From: Candidatus Contendibacter sp. | GTDB lineage: Bacteria > Pseudomonadota > Gammaproteobacteria > Competibacterales > Competibacteraceae | Assembly (NCBI GenBank): GCA_029624765.1 | Contig: JARSSO010000020.1 | Span: 47,445 to 111,444, forward strand | DNA: 64,000 nt | Direction: 5' to 3' | Shown: positions 35,093 to 44,314 of the stretch, one piece after another | Layout of the letters: each line of letters begins with the position of its first letter | Numbering within the stretch: position 1 is the first letter of the stretch | Position numbers and translations under genes: made by a program | Notes under the pieces: generated by a model | Seen by the model: the letters and a program-made list of their open reading frames with translations, nothing else | Database searches by the model: none | Told to the model about the DNA's origin: nothing

Positions 35093-36279
35093 CGCTGCCG
35101 AGGACGTTGTTGCTCGGACTGTGGATGCTGTTTGTCTCGTGGCCGTTGCTGGCGTGGAGTGCGGAGCCAGCGTTGCGCGGCACCGGCGATCTCGGCGTCA
35201 TCGTCGAACGCGGCGCCGGGCGCATCCTGATCGTCAGCGCCGGCAGCGACAGCATCATCGGTCGGGTGGAAGGTCTGGGCGACCTGTCCCACGCCTCGGT
35301 GGTGTTTTCGCGCGACCAGCGCTACGCCTACGTGTTCGGGCGCGACGGCGGCTTGAGCAAGGTGGACATCTTGCGCGGAGTGGTCGAGAAGCGCGTCGTC
35401 CAGGGTGGCAACAGCATCGGCGGGGCGATTTCCCAGGATGGGAAACTGGTCGCGGTCGCCAACTACGAACCGGGCGGCCTCAAGGTGTTCGCCGCCGACA
35501 CGCTGGAGCCGGTGGCCGACATTCCCGCCGCGTATGGCGACGGCAAGCTGTCGAAAGTGGTCGGCATCGCCGATCTGCCGGGCGACCGCTTCATCTATTC
35601 CCTGTTCGACGCCGATCAAATCTGGATCGCCGATTTGCGCGATCCCAAATCGCCGAAGATCGAGAAATTCGGCAACATCGGCAAAGCGCCCTACGATGGG
35701 CTGGTGACGCCGGACGGCCGTTATTACCTGGCGGGTCTGTTCGGCGAGGACGGTATCGCGCTGCTCGATACCTGGCAACCGCGGCAGGGCGTCAAGCGTA
35801 TTCTCGCCAACTATGGTCGGGGCGAGGAAAAGCTGCCGGTCTACAAGATGCCCCATCTGCGCGGCTGGGCCGTCGCGGGTCATCAGGTCTATCTGCCGGC
35901 CATCGGCCGTCATGAAGTGTTGGTGGCGGATACGCTCAACTGGAAGGAAACCGCTCGCATTGCCGTGCGCGGCCAGCCGGTGTTCGTGGTCGCCCGGCCC
36001 GACGGTCGGCAGGTCTGGGTCAATTTCGCTTTCCCGGACAACGGCTTCGTGCAGGTCATCGACACGCTGAGCGGGCAGGTGATCCAAACCCTGGAACCGG
36101 GCAAGGCTGTGTTGCATCTGGAATTCACCCCACGCGGCGAAGCGGTGTGGGTTTCAGCCCGCGACGATAACAAGGTCGTCATCTACGACACCGCCAGTTT
36201 CGCCAAGCGGGCCGAATTGCCGGCCGAAAGTCCCAGCGGCATTTTCTTCACTTCGCGCGCCCACCGCATCGGTTTTTGA
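35089..36279 (+). CDS. nirF: Heme d1 biosynthesis protein NirF
   Basis: The start ATG at 35089 overlaps the nirC stop and has GGAGG ahead. The 396-residue protein has a signal peptide (residues 1-25, MTLPRTLLLGLWMLFVSWPL) and a propeller related to the heme d1 domain of NirS but no cytochrome domain. NirF binds a late heme d1 precursor in the periplasm. Segments such as YAYVFGRDGGLSKVDI and VTPDGRYYLAGLFGEDG repeat the blade pattern. The gene is in its usual place after nirC. Confidence 0.92.
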   Translation: MTLPRTLLLGLWMLFVSWPLLAWSAEPALRGTGDLGVIVERGAGRILIVSAGSDSIIGRVEGLGDLSHASVVFSRDQRYAYVFGRDGGLSKVDILRGVVEKRVVQGGNSIGGAISQDGKLVAVANYEPGGLKVFAADTLEPVADIPAAYGDGKLSKVVGIADLPGDRFIYSLFDADQIWIADLRDPKSPKIEKFGNIGKAPYDGLVTPDGRYYLAGLFGEDGIALLDTWQPRQGVKRILANYGRGEEKLPVYKMPHLRGWAVAGHQVYLPAIGRHEVLVADTLNWKETARIAVRGQPVFVVARPDGRQVWVNFAFPDNGFVQVIDTLSGQVIQTLEPGKAVLHLEFTPRGEAVWVSARDDNKVVIYDTASFAKRAELPAESPSGIFFTSRAHRIGF

Positions 36280-36280
36280 G

Positions 36281-37390
36281 ATGAGCGACGCTGACCTCGA
36301 ATTGCTCAATCGCTTTCAGCGTGATTTCCCTCTGACAACTTATCCCTTTCGGGTGATCGCCGAACGCTTGGGATGGGGTGAGAATGAAGTGTTGGAGGCG
36401 CTGCGCCGATTGCGGGAAGAGGGCAAGGTCAGCCGGGTTGGCGCGGTATTCGCCACCCGGCGGCTGGGGGTCAGCACGTTGGCGGCGCTGGCGGTTCCGC
36501 CGGAGCGGTTGGAAGCGGTGGCGCAACGGGTCAACGCGTATCCCGAGATCAACCACAACTACCAACGCGAGCACGAATTCAATCTCTGGTTCGTGCTGAC
36601 CGCCGCCACGGTGGCCCGCCTGCGCGCGGTGTTGGCCGAAATCGAGGAAGACGCCGGTTTGCCGGTGCTCGATCTGCCGTTGCTGGAGGAATTCCACATC
36701 GATCTTGGGTTCGATTTGCGCAACGGTGGACGAGCTAAATCCCTCGCTCCGACCTTTTCACTGATGTCTGGAGGAGAGGGGAAGGATCGGATCGATCCCG
36801 ACGAGACGGATCGGAGCCTGTTGGCGGGGTTGCAGGAAGGTTTGCCGCTGGTCAGCCGCCCCTATCAGTTCCTGGCCCGGCAGTTGGGCCTGTCCGAGCA
36901 AACGGTTTTGGAACGGCTGCGGCATTGGCTTGAACGGGGTGTCATCAAACGATTGGGCGTCGTCGTCCGTCATCGCGCGCTGGGCTACAGGGCCAACGCG
37001 ATGGTGGTTTGGGACATTCCCGACGCCGAGGTCAGCGCGGTCGGGCGGGCGCTGGCGGCGGAAGCCGGCGTCAATCTCTGTTACCGCCGGCCGCGGCGCT
37101 TGCCCCACTGGCCCTACAACCTGTTCTGCATGATGCACGGTCGCCAGCGCGAACAGGTGCTGGAGCGGATCGAGCAAGTGCGGATCGATCAGGGATTGAC
37201 GGCCTATCCATGCGCCGCGCTGTTCAGCACCCGCTGTTTCAGGCAGCGGGGCGCGTATTACCTGCCAATACCAGTAGCCAACCCTTCTCCCATTTCCTCC
37301 CCTCTCCCTCCGGGAGAGGGGTTGGGGGTGAGGGCGAGCAGGCAGAACGGGGCGGGACCGTTGCTCTTGAATGTGGAAAGCGTGGTATGA
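36281..37390 (+). CDS. nirDL: NirD-NirL fusion, siroheme decarboxylase
   Basis: This 369-residue protein has two AsnC/Lrp-like halves. Half one (residues 1-150) has an HTH and INHNYQREHEFNLWFVL; half two (about 175-325) has an HTH and CYRRPRRLPHWPYNLFCMMHG. The HNY-x-R-x-H and CYRRP...WPYNLF motifs define the two types of siroheme decarboxylase (NirD/G and NirL/H); together they remove two acetate side chains from siroheme to give didecarboxysiroheme. The last 35 residues (SPLPPGEGLGVR and beyond) are translated from a REP-like palindrome. The stop overlaps the next start by four bases. Confidence 0.87.
   Translation: MSDADLELLNRFQRDFPLTTYPFRVIAERLGWGENEVLEALRRLREEGKVSRVGAVFATRRLGVSTLAALAVPPERLEAVAQRVNAYPEINHNYQREHEFNLWFVLTAATVARLRAVLAEIEEDAGLPVLDLPLLEEFHIDLGFDLRNGGRAKSLAPTFSLMSGGEGKDRIDPDETDRSLLAGLQEGLPLVSRPYQFLARQLGLSEQTVLERLRHWLERGVIKRLGVVVRHRALGYRANAMVVWDIPDAEVSAVGRALAAEAGVNLCYRRPRRLPHWPYNLFCMMHGRQREQVLERIEQVRIDQGLTAYPCAALFSTRCFRQRGAYYLPIPVANPSPISSPLPPGEGLGVRASRQNGAGPLLLNVESVV
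37299..37336. repeat. REP-like palindrome at the end of nirDL
   Basis: The core CCCCTCTCCC/GGGAGAGGGG, with a TCC loop, is followed by GTTGGGGGTGAGGGCGAG. Read in frame it becomes the last stretch of the NirDL protein. It is the clearest copy of the palindrome family in this window. Confidence 0.85.
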
Positions 37391-38427
37391 ACGAGCTGAA
37401 ACGTCGCCTGATCGACGAATGGCAGGGCGGGTTCCCGCTGTGCGAGCGGCCGTTCGCGGTGGTGGCCGAGCAGTTGGGGTCGAGCGAGGACAGCGTGTTG
37501 CAAGCCCTGCGGGAGTTGCTGGCGGATGGCACGCTCACCCGTTTCGGGCCGCTGTATCAGATCGAACGGCTGGGCGGCGCATTCTCGCTGGCGGCGTTGC
37601 GAGTGTCGGAAGCAGACTTCGACCGGATCGCTTCCATCGTCAACGGGTTCTTGGAAGTCGCCCACAACTATCGACGCAACCACGTCTTCAATATGTGGTT
37701 CGTGCTGGCGACCGAAACACCCGCCGGCATGAACGATGCCATCGAACGCATCGCGGCGGGGACGGGACTGCCGGTCTTCAATTTTCCCAAGGAACGCGAG
37801 TATTTCATCGAAGCGCGGTTTGCGGTGGGGGCTGGGCGAGTTGAAAGGGCGGCGTCAGCCAAAGAGCCCTCACCCCCGACCCCTCTCCCGAAGGGCGAGG
37901 GGGGCATTGAGCCCTCTCCCCCGGCCTTTCTCCCGCTAGGCGAGAGAGGAGTCGCCATGCAGGTATTGAAGCCGCTCGTTCTTGCCACTCAAGCCGGTTT
38001 ACCGCTGGTTCCGCAACCCTATCATGCCATCGCCGCGCAATTGGGCACCGGCGCGGCAACGATCATCGCTGGTCTCCGAATCTTGCTGGACGTCGGCGCG
38101 ATCCGCCGCATCGGGGTGGTGCCGAACCATTACCGCATCGGTTACGCCGCTAACGGCATGACCGTGTGGGACGTGGCCGACGAGGTTGTGGATGCGTTGG
38201 GCGAACGAGTTGGGGCGCTGGAATTCGTGACCCATTGTTACCGCCGTCCCCGCCACCGCCCGGACTGGCCCTACAACCTGTTCGCGATGGCCCACGGCGC
38301 GAGCCGCGATGAGGTCGCCACCAAGGCCGACCGCATCGCCGAAATTCTGGGCGATGCCTGCCGCGCCCGCGACATTCTGTACAGCACGCGGATTCTCAAA
38401 AAGACTGGCTTGCGCCTGAGTGGTTAG
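37387..38427 (+). CDS. nirGH: NirG-NirH fusion, siroheme decarboxylase
   Basis: This 346-residue protein starts at ATG 37387, overlapping nirDL. Half one (residues 1-150) has VAHNYRRNHVFNMWFVL; half two (about 195-340) has THCYRRPRHRPDWPYNLFAM. These are the same two motif types as in nirDL, so the order D-L-G-H is kept on two polypeptides. The linker, residues about 159-192, is translated from two more REP-like palindromes (SPPTPLPKGEGG and SPPAFLPLGERG). Both halves are needed for the decarboxylase reaction. The fusion of G with H is less common than that of D with L. Confidence 0.85.
   Translation: MNELKRRLIDEWQGGFPLCERPFAVVAEQLGSSEDSVLQALRELLADGTLTRFGPLYQIERLGGAFSLAALRVSEADFDRIASIVNGFLEVAHNYRRNHVFNMWFVLATETPAGMNDAIERIAAGTGLPVFNFPKEREYFIEARFAVGAGRVERAASAKEPSPPTPLPKGEGGIEPSPPAFLPLGERGVAMQVLKPLVLATQAGLPLVPQPYHAIAAQLGTGAATIIAGLRILLDVGAIRRIGVVPNHYRIGYAANGMTVWDVADEVVDALGERVGALEFVTHCYRRPRHRPDWPYNLFAMAHGASRDEVATKADRIAEILGDACRARDILYSTRILKKTGLRLSG
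37867..37952. repeat. Two REP-like palindromes in the nirGH linker
   Basis: Copy one (37867-37902) and copy two (37911-37952) both have the CCCTCTCCC...GGGCGAGG type arms and lie back to back inside coding sequence. They keep the reading frame and encode only the linker between the two halves. Confidence 0.8.
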
Positions 38428-38437
38428 GAGGTCGCCC

Positions 38438-39640
38438 ATGTTCCGCATCACCCAGTTCATGCAGGAAATCGCCCGACCCACGCCGCTGACGCCCAAGCGC
38501 AATCCGCCCGGCCCGGTGGTCATCTGGAATCTGGCGCGGCGCTGCAATCTGGCCTGCAAGCATTGTTATTCCATTTCCGCCGATACCGATTTCCCCGGCG
38601 AACTGACGACCGACGAGGTGTTCGCCGTCATGGACGATCTCAAGCGTTTCCGCGTGCCGGCGTTGATCCTGTCCGGCGGCGAACCGTTGTTGCGCCCGGA
38701 TATTTACGCCATCGCCCGCCGCGCCAAGGACATGGGGTTCTACGTCGCGCTGTCTTCCAACGGCACGCTGATCGATAAAACCAACATCGCTCGCATCGCC
38801 GAGATCGGCTTCGATTACGTCGGCGTCAGCCTGGATGGCATCGCCGAAACCCACGACCGCTTCCGCCGCCAGTCAGGGGCGTTCGCCGCGTCACTGAACG
38901 GCATTCGCCTGTGCCAGGAGCATGGCATCAAGGTCGGGATTCGCTACACCATGACCCAGGACAACGCCCACGACCTGTTGCCGCTGCTGGGATTGCTGGA
39001 AACGGAACGGATCGACAAGTTCTATTTTTCCCACCTGAACTACGCCGGCCGCGGCAATCGCAACCGCAAGGACGACGCTCAGCATCGGACCACTCGCCAA
39101 GCCATGGACTTGCTGTTTGAGACCTGCTGGCGACTGGTCAGCGAGAGCCGGCCCAAGGAATTCGTGACCGGCAACAACGATGCCGACGGCGTGTATCTGC
39201 TGTTCTGGGTCCGCCGGAATTTCCCGGAGTTGGAAGCGCACATCCGCGCCAAGCTGGCGCAGTGGGGCGGCAATGCTTCCGGGGTCAACGTCGCCAACAT
39301 CGACAATCTGGGCAACGTCCATCCCGATACGATGTGGTGGCATCACACGCTCGGCAATGTCCGCGAGCGGCCGTTTTCCGAAATCTGGCCGGACACATCC
39401 GATCCGCTGATGGCCGGTTTGAAAGCCCATCCGCGTTCGGTCAAGGGCCGCTGCGGTCAGTGCCAATACTGCGATATTTGCGGCGGCAATACCCGCGTGC
39501 GCGCTCAGCAACTCACCGGAGACCCGTGGGCCGAAGACCCGGCCTGTTATCTGGACGACGAGGAAATCGGCATCGCAGCGGGCGGGGAGCGGCTGACCGT
39601 GACGCCGTATCGAACCGCTCGCCGGAGCGTCGCGTCATGA
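38438..39640 (+). CDS. nirJ: Heme d1 biosynthesis radical SAM protein NirJ
   Basis: The start is MFRITQF at 38438, with GGAGG eight bases upstream; an in-frame GTG at 38420 is less likely. The 400-residue protein has the radical SAM CX3CX2C cluster CNLACKHC (36-43) and a C-terminal cysteine-rich extension (CGQCQYCDICGG, about 340) that holds further clusters. NirJ removes the propionate side chains of didecarboxysiroheme during heme d1 synthesis. It follows nirGH by ten bases. The length is as usual. Confidence 0.94.
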   Translation: MFRITQFMQEIARPTPLTPKRNPPGPVVIWNLARRCNLACKHCYSISADTDFPGELTTDEVFAVMDDLKRFRVPALILSGGEPLLRPDIYAIARRAKDMGFYVALSSNGTLIDKTNIARIAEIGFDYVGVSLDGIAETHDRFRRQSGAFAASLNGIRLCQEHGIKVGIRYTMTQDNAHDLLPLLGLLETERIDKFYFSHLNYAGRGNRNRKDDAQHRTTRQAMDLLFETCWRLVSESRPKEFVTGNNDADGVYLLFWVRRNFPELEAHIRAKLAQWGGNASGVNVANIDNLGNVHPDTMWWHHTLGNVRERPFSEIWPDTSDPLMAGLKAHPRSVKGRCGQCQYCDICGGNTRVRAQQLTGDPWAEDPACYLDDEEIGIAAGGERLTVTPYRTARRSVAS

Positions 39641-41202
39641 AGAGAAGCCTGTTGTTCGCCTGCTTGATGTTGCTTGGGTTCACGGCCAGCGCCACGCCCG
39701 ACCCCGCGCCGCTGTACCAGAAACATTGCGTCGCCTGCCATGGCGCCGACCGTTTGGGCGGGCTGGGACCGGCGCTGTTGCCGCAGAATCTGGAGCGGTT
39801 GAAGAAACCCGAGGCGCTCGCCGTCATCACGTCCGGGCGGCCGGCGACCCAGATGTTGGGTTTCAAGGACCAGCTCAAGCCGGAAGAAATCCAGGCGTTG
39901 GCGGATTTCATTTACACCCCGCTGGCAACGCCGCCGCAATGGGGCGAGGCCGAAATTCGGGCGTCCCGCTACGAAGCGGTTAAACCCGGCAGCTTGCCGG
40001 ACAAGCCGAGCTTCAGCGCCGACCCGCTCAATCTGTTCGTGGTGGTGGAGGCGGGCGACCATCACGTCACCATTCTCGACGGCGACAAATTCGAGCCGAT
40101 CCACCGTTTCCCCAGCCGCTTCGCCCTGCACGGCGGACCGAAATTCACTCCTGACGGGCGCTACGTGTTTTTTGCTTCCCGCGACGGTTGGATCAGCAAG
40201 TTCGACATTTACAACCTGAAAACGGTGGCGGAAATCCGCGCCGGCATCAACACCCGCAATCTCGCGGTATCCGGCGACGGGCAATGGGTCATGGTGGCGA
40301 ACTATCTGCCGCATACCCTGGTGCTGTTGAATGCCGCCGATTTGAGCTTGGAACGCATCATTCCAGTGGTGAACGAGGCCGGCAAAAGTTCGCGGGTGTC
40401 GGCGGTGTACGACGCCGCGCCGCGCAAAAGCTTCGTGGCCGCGCTCAAGGACATTCCCGAAGTCTGGGAACTGAGCTACGACCCCAAGGCCGAGCCGGTA
40501 TTCAAGGGCTACGTCCACGACTACAAGATGGGCGAAGCGATAGCGTCGCCGGGGATGTGGACCCCACGAGTGACCCCACTCAACGCCATTCTTGATGATT
40601 TCTTCTTCAGCCAGGATTACGCCTACGTGCTGGGCGCGGCGCGGCCCACTGACGGCGGTAGCCAGGCCGTTCCCAGCGGCCAGGTGGTGAATCTCGACGT
40701 GCGGCGCAAGATCGCCGATCTGCCGTTGCCCGGTCTACCGCATCTTGGCTCCGGTATTTCCTGGTCGTATCAAGGCCGTCCAGTCATGGCCACGCCGAAT
40801 CTCAAGGAAGGCGTGGTCAGCGTAATCGACATGAAGGACTGGAAAATCATCAAGGAAATCAAGACCGCCGGTCCGGCGTTCTTCATGCGCAGCCACGAGA
40901 ACACGCCCTACGCCTGGGTGGATGCGATGATGAGCAAGGACAAGGACACCATGCAGTTGCTCGACAAGCGCACGCTGGAAATCGCCAAAACGCTCCGCCC
41001 CGAACCCGGCAAAACCGCCGCCCACACCGAATTTACCCGCGATGGCAAATACGCGCTGGTTTCCATCTGGGAGGACGGCGGGGCACTGGTGATTTACGAC
41101 GCGGAAACCTTGAAGGAAGTCAAGCGCTTGCCCATGCGCAAGCCGGTGGGCAAGTACAACGTCTACAACAAGATCACCCGCTCCGAGGGGACCAGCCATT
41201 GA
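39637..41202 (+). CDS. nirN: NirN, cytochrome c plus heme d1 propeller
   Basis: The 521-residue protein starts at ATG 39637, overlapping nirJ by four bases. It has a signal peptide, a cytochrome c site CVACH (31-35) and a heme d1-type propeller. NirN is a periplasmic dehydrogenase that completes heme d1 by desaturating dihydro-heme d1. Its cytochrome domain resembles that of NirC (GGLGPALLPQNL). The gene order nirJ then nirN is the one of Pseudomonas, without nirE between them. Confidence 0.92.
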   Translation: MKRSLLFACLMLLGFTASATPDPAPLYQKHCVACHGADRLGGLGPALLPQNLERLKKPEALAVITSGRPATQMLGFKDQLKPEEIQALADFIYTPLATPPQWGEAEIRASRYEAVKPGSLPDKPSFSADPLNLFVVVEAGDHHVTILDGDKFEPIHRFPSRFALHGGPKFTPDGRYVFFASRDGWISKFDIYNLKTVAEIRAGINTRNLAVSGDGQWVMVANYLPHTLVLLNAADLSLERIIPVVNEAGKSSRVSAVYDAAPRKSFVAALKDIPEVWELSYDPKAEPVFKGYVHDYKMGEAIASPGMWTPRVTPLNAILDDFFFSQDYAYVLGAARPTDGGSQAVPSGQVVNLDVRRKIADLPLPGLPHLGSGISWSYQGRPVMATPNLKEGVVSVIDMKDWKIIKEIKTAGPAFFMRSHENTPYAWVDAMMSKDKDTMQLLDKRTLEIAKTLRPEPGKTAAHTEFTRDGKYALVSIWEDGGALVIYDAETLKEVKRLPMRKPVGKYNVYNKITRSEGTSH

Positions 41203-42380
41203 TGGCCAACCCAACGTCGAAAATAGCGGTATTGAATCTGGGATTCCGGCCCTTTTTTCTGGGCGCGTCTATTTTCGCCATCGTTTCGATGCTGCTCTGG
41301 ATGGGCGTTTACGTCTTTCAACTGCCCTTGCCGATCACCGGAATTTCTTCTTTCCAGTGGCACGCCCACGAAATGATTTATGGGTTTGCGATGGCGGTCA
41401 TTGCCGGATTTTTGTTGACCGCCGTCAAGAATTGGACGGGGATGCAAACGCTGCATGGATGGGGTTTGTTAGGGCTATTTGCTTTGTGGGCGTTGCCGAG
41501 AATCCTGTTTTTGTTCGGTACACCATGGGTTTTTGTTGCCGGATTTTTTGACCTGCTGTTCGCCCTGTGCTTGATCGGTTCGATTCTTCATCCGATTGTG
41601 AAGGTCAAGCAATGGAAGCAAATGGGAATTATAGTCGTTCTGGCGCTGTTGTCAGTCGCCAATGGCTGTTTCTATCTTGGAGCGGCTGGATTTGTCGATC
41701 AGGGCATATTTTTTGGCATCCAGGGCGGACTATTTTTGGTCGTTGGATTGATTCTTTTCATGGGCAGGCGGGTCATCCCGTTTTTCATCGAGGTCGGTGT
41801 CGGCTATCCGGTCAAGCTTTTTAACTCAAAGCGGCTGGATGTGGCGATTATCGTATTGTATGTGGCTTTTTTGATTGCGGAAGTCGTGGCTCGCAATTCA
41901 TGGATGGTCGCGCTAACGGCGATGGGCTTGTTGGTTTCCAACTCCGCCCGACTGGTGGGCTGGCATACCAGCGGGATTTGGAGAAAGCCGCTTTTATGGA
42001 GTTTGTTCCTTTCTTTCATGTGGATCAATCTTGGGTTTTTCCTGCTGGCGCTGAACGCTTTCCTGAAGCTGCCCAATATTGTCGTGCTCCATGCCTTCAG
42101 CGTCGGCGGCATCGGTCTTGTCATTCTGAGCATGATGGCTCGCGTCACGCTGGGTCACACGGGAAGGAACGTGCAAAATCCCCCAAAGACAGTTACCGCC
42201 GCTCTGATTATTCTCATCGCCGGGGCTGCCGTCAGAGTGATAGCGCCGTTGATCGCCGAAAGCCACTATGTCATCTGGGTAGCGGCTTCCCAGATTTTAT
42301 GGATTGCGGCGTTTTCGATCTTCATCGCCACTTATTTTCCTATGCTGGTCAAACCGAGAATCGACGGTCAGTTTGGCTAG
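41202..42380 (+). CDS. nnrS: NnrS-family heme-copper membrane protein
   Basis: ATG 41202 overlaps the nirN stop by one base; a TTG just before it is in frame but less likely. The 392-residue protein has about twelve membrane helices and the NnrS signature QWHAHEMIYGFAMAVIAGFLLTAVKNWT. NnrS relieves NO stress and may act on dinitrosyl iron. It is the last gene of the nir operon. Its codons are a little richer in A and T than those of the nir genes before it. Confidence 0.9.
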   Translation: MANPTSKIAVLNLGFRPFFLGASIFAIVSMLLWMGVYVFQLPLPITGISSFQWHAHEMIYGFAMAVIAGFLLTAVKNWTGMQTLHGWGLLGLFALWALPRILFLFGTPWVFVAGFFDLLFALCLIGSILHPIVKVKQWKQMGIIVVLALLSVANGCFYLGAAGFVDQGIFFGIQGGLFLVVGLILFMGRRVIPFFIEVGVGYPVKLFNSKRLDVAIIVLYVAFLIAEVVARNSWMVALTAMGLLVSNSARLVGWHTSGIWRKPLLWSLFLSFMWINLGFFLLALNAFLKLPNIVVLHAFSVGGIGLVILSMMARVTLGHTGRNVQNPPKTVTAALIILIAGAAVRVIAPLIAESHYVIWVAASQILWIAAFSIFIATYFPMLVKPRIDGQFG

Positions 42381-42681
42381 TGTTTCAGCCCGGCTGAATT
42401 GACGAATTGTAGGGTGGATGAACGAAGTGAAATCTATCATCGGCGAATCGTCACGGACCGTGGATTGCGTTGCGCTAATCCACTCTAACTCATCCATCCC
42501 TTCCCGAAGTCAATCCAGGTTGGTTGAAGTACGATGCGCGTCGTGGCAGATGGCGTAAGGTGCTGGCTGCTTGGAGGAGACGACGATAAAGTGGGTCTGA
42601 TGGAGCACGGTCGGACGAAGCGGGTCCCGCGCAAGCCCCTGAGGATAATTAGAAATGCACGTTTCATGAGGAACTCATGCC
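42381..42681. other. 301-bp gap with REP element
   Basis: No gene is visible. It holds the repeat at 42409-42487 and then bases leading to GAGGA ahead of the next start. I see no promoter I could defend. Confidence 0.5.
42409..42487. repeat. Imperfect inverted repeat (GTAGGGTGGAT...ATCCACTC)
   Basis: The outer arms TAGGGTGGATGAACGAAG and TTGCGCTAATCCACTC pair imperfectly, with a second GTGGATTGCG stem. This is the GGGTGGATTAGCGCAAC-type extragenic element common in gammaproteobacteria. It lies just after nnrS and may end its transcript. Confidence 0.65.
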
Positions 42682-43848
42682 TTGGCTCCCCCTGTCTTCC
42701 TGACCCGCGTGGTGCTGCGTAACTACAAGAGCATCGCCGCCTGCGACGTGCGCCTGGGGCCGCTGACCTATCTGGTCGGCGCGAACGGCTCCGGTAAAAG
42801 CAACTTTCTCGACGCCCTGCACCTGGTTCGCGATGCGCTGACAGGCACGCTCGACAACGCGCTGAACGAACGCGGTGGACTTTCCGAGGTGCGGCGGCGT
42901 TCCAGCGGCCATCCCACCCATTTCGGCATCCGCCTGGAATTTCGGCTGCGCAACGGACAGACGGGCTATTACGCTTTCAACGTGGGCGCCTTGTCGCGCG
43001 GCGGCTACGAGGTGCAAGCCGAGGAATGCGCGCTGGGCGGCATGGGTCAGGGACCGTATTTCCGCCTGGAACGCGGTCAGATAAAGGCCGGCAGCGAACT
43101 GACGTTTCCAGCGGTCACGGCGGATCGACTGGCCCTGGCCAGCGCTTCCGGCCTGGCGGTATTCCGTCCGGTATTCGACGCGCTGACGACCATGGGTTTC
43201 TACAACCTGAACCCCAAACTCATCCGCGAGTTGCAAAAACCCCAGGACGGGCGACTCCTCAAACCGGCGGGCGAGAACATCGCCAGCGTGATCGGTCACT
43301 TGGAGCGGACCGCGCTGGAAGCGATGCCGGTGATCCAGGAGTACCTGCAAATCGTGGTGCCGATGATTCACGGCGTCGAACGCAAGCAGATCGGGCCGAT
43401 GGAGACGCTGGAATTTCGGCAGGACATGGCCGGTTCCAAACACCCCTGGCGCTTTCTCGCCCAGAACATGTCGGATGGCACCTTGCGGACGCTGGGCGTG
43501 CTCACCGCGCTGTTCCAGGGAAACCAGGATTTTTCCCCCTCGCTGATCGGCATCGAGGAACCGGAAACCGCGCTGCATCCGGCCGCCTCGGCGGCGCTGC
43601 GCGATGCCTTGCAACGCGCTTCCGAGCATACCCAGGTCATCGTCACCAGCCACAGCCCCGATCTGCTGGACGATCCGTCCTTGCCCGCCGAGACCTTGCT
43701 CGCGGTGGTGGGTGAGGCCGGCGTCACCCGGTTGGCTCCCTTGGACGAAGCTTCGCGGGACGCCTTGCGGGATCATCTCTTCTCGGCGGGGGAACTGCTC
43801 CGACTCAACCAGTTGGTGCCCGACCCAGCGTCTTCATCGCTCCAGTAA
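42682..43848 (+). CDS. RecF/OLD-like ATPase (AAA ATP-binding)
   Basis: The start appears to be TTG 42682: a stop lies upstream in frame, and GAGGA is nine bases before it. The 388-residue protein has Walker A GANGSGKS (33-40), an ABC-type signature near NMSDGTLR, and Walker B LIGIEEPETALHP with the D-loop, then a switch His. It is the SMC/RecF/OLD class without a Toprim nuclease domain. Such ATPases are usually followed by a DUF4276 protein; here only its C-terminal end is left. A role in DNA repair or phage defence is possible but unproven. Confidence 0.8.
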   Translation: MAPPVFLTRVVLRNYKSIAACDVRLGPLTYLVGANGSGKSNFLDALHLVRDALTGTLDNALNERGGLSEVRRRSSGHPTHFGIRLEFRLRNGQTGYYAFNVGALSRGGYEVQAEECALGGMGQGPYFRLERGQIKAGSELTFPAVTADRLALASASGLAVFRPVFDALTTMGFYNLNPKLIRELQKPQDGRLLKPAGENIASVIGHLERTALEAMPVIQEYLQIVVPMIHGVERKQIGPMETLEFRQDMAGSKHPWRFLAQNMSDGTLRTLGVLTALFQGNQDFSPSLIGIEEPETALHPAASAALRDALQRASEHTQVIVTSHSPDLLDDPSLPAETLLAVVGEAGVTRLAPLDEASRDALRDHLFSAGELLRLNQLVPDPASSSLQ

Positions 43849-43851
43849 AAC

Positions 43852-44092
43852 GCGCCAAGCCACCGGATGCAAGGTTAAATCCAGTGGTTTAAGCCCAGTG
43901 CCGGAAAAGGATTTCGAACCCGAAATAGCCCGCGACGCCAAGGGATGGCTCAGCGAACGCATGGGCGCCAACCGTTATCGGGAGACCACGGATCAACCCG
44001 CCTTTGCGGCGCTGCTGAACCTGCAATTGGTCCACGCCCGCAGCCGCTCGTTTCGCAAACTGTGCGGCGAGTGGACGAAGCGGATGGCATAA
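43852..44092 (+). pseudogene. Remnant of a DUF4276-family gene
   Basis: Reading the frame that ends at 44092 gives KDFEPEIARDAKGWLSERM and YRETTDQPAFAALLNLQLV, then HARSRSFRKLC, which looks like the C-terminal part of DUF4276 proteins that accompany such ATPases (typically ending with a DQP-A-A-A-DL-RSRSF-KL pattern). The N-terminal two thirds is missing and no start or ribosome site is present. It is therefore a truncated partner gene. The bases after it to 44314 hold no gene; I searched them for a TPP riboswitch and did not see the conserved core. Confidence 0.55.
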
Positions 44093-44314
44093 ACATTCCG
44101 CCAATCCACCACCCGAGCTTCAATACACGCCTTTCCCGAATGGCGGTGATATTCGCTGGTCGTGCCGGAGAGAAAGATTCGACCATCATGAGTCAATCTT
44201 CCGGCTGACGGGGATCGGAAGGTCATCCGGCCCATCGAGACTTGGTATCATTTGCGAATGTCGGATGCATTGCCTATTCGTCCATCTTGCACCATCAATC
44301 CGAGAGGGGGCGCC

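Noticed and set aside
44100..44314. Possible TPP riboswitch before thiO
   Set aside because: The conserved CTGAGA and ACC-x-GATC core segments are not found.
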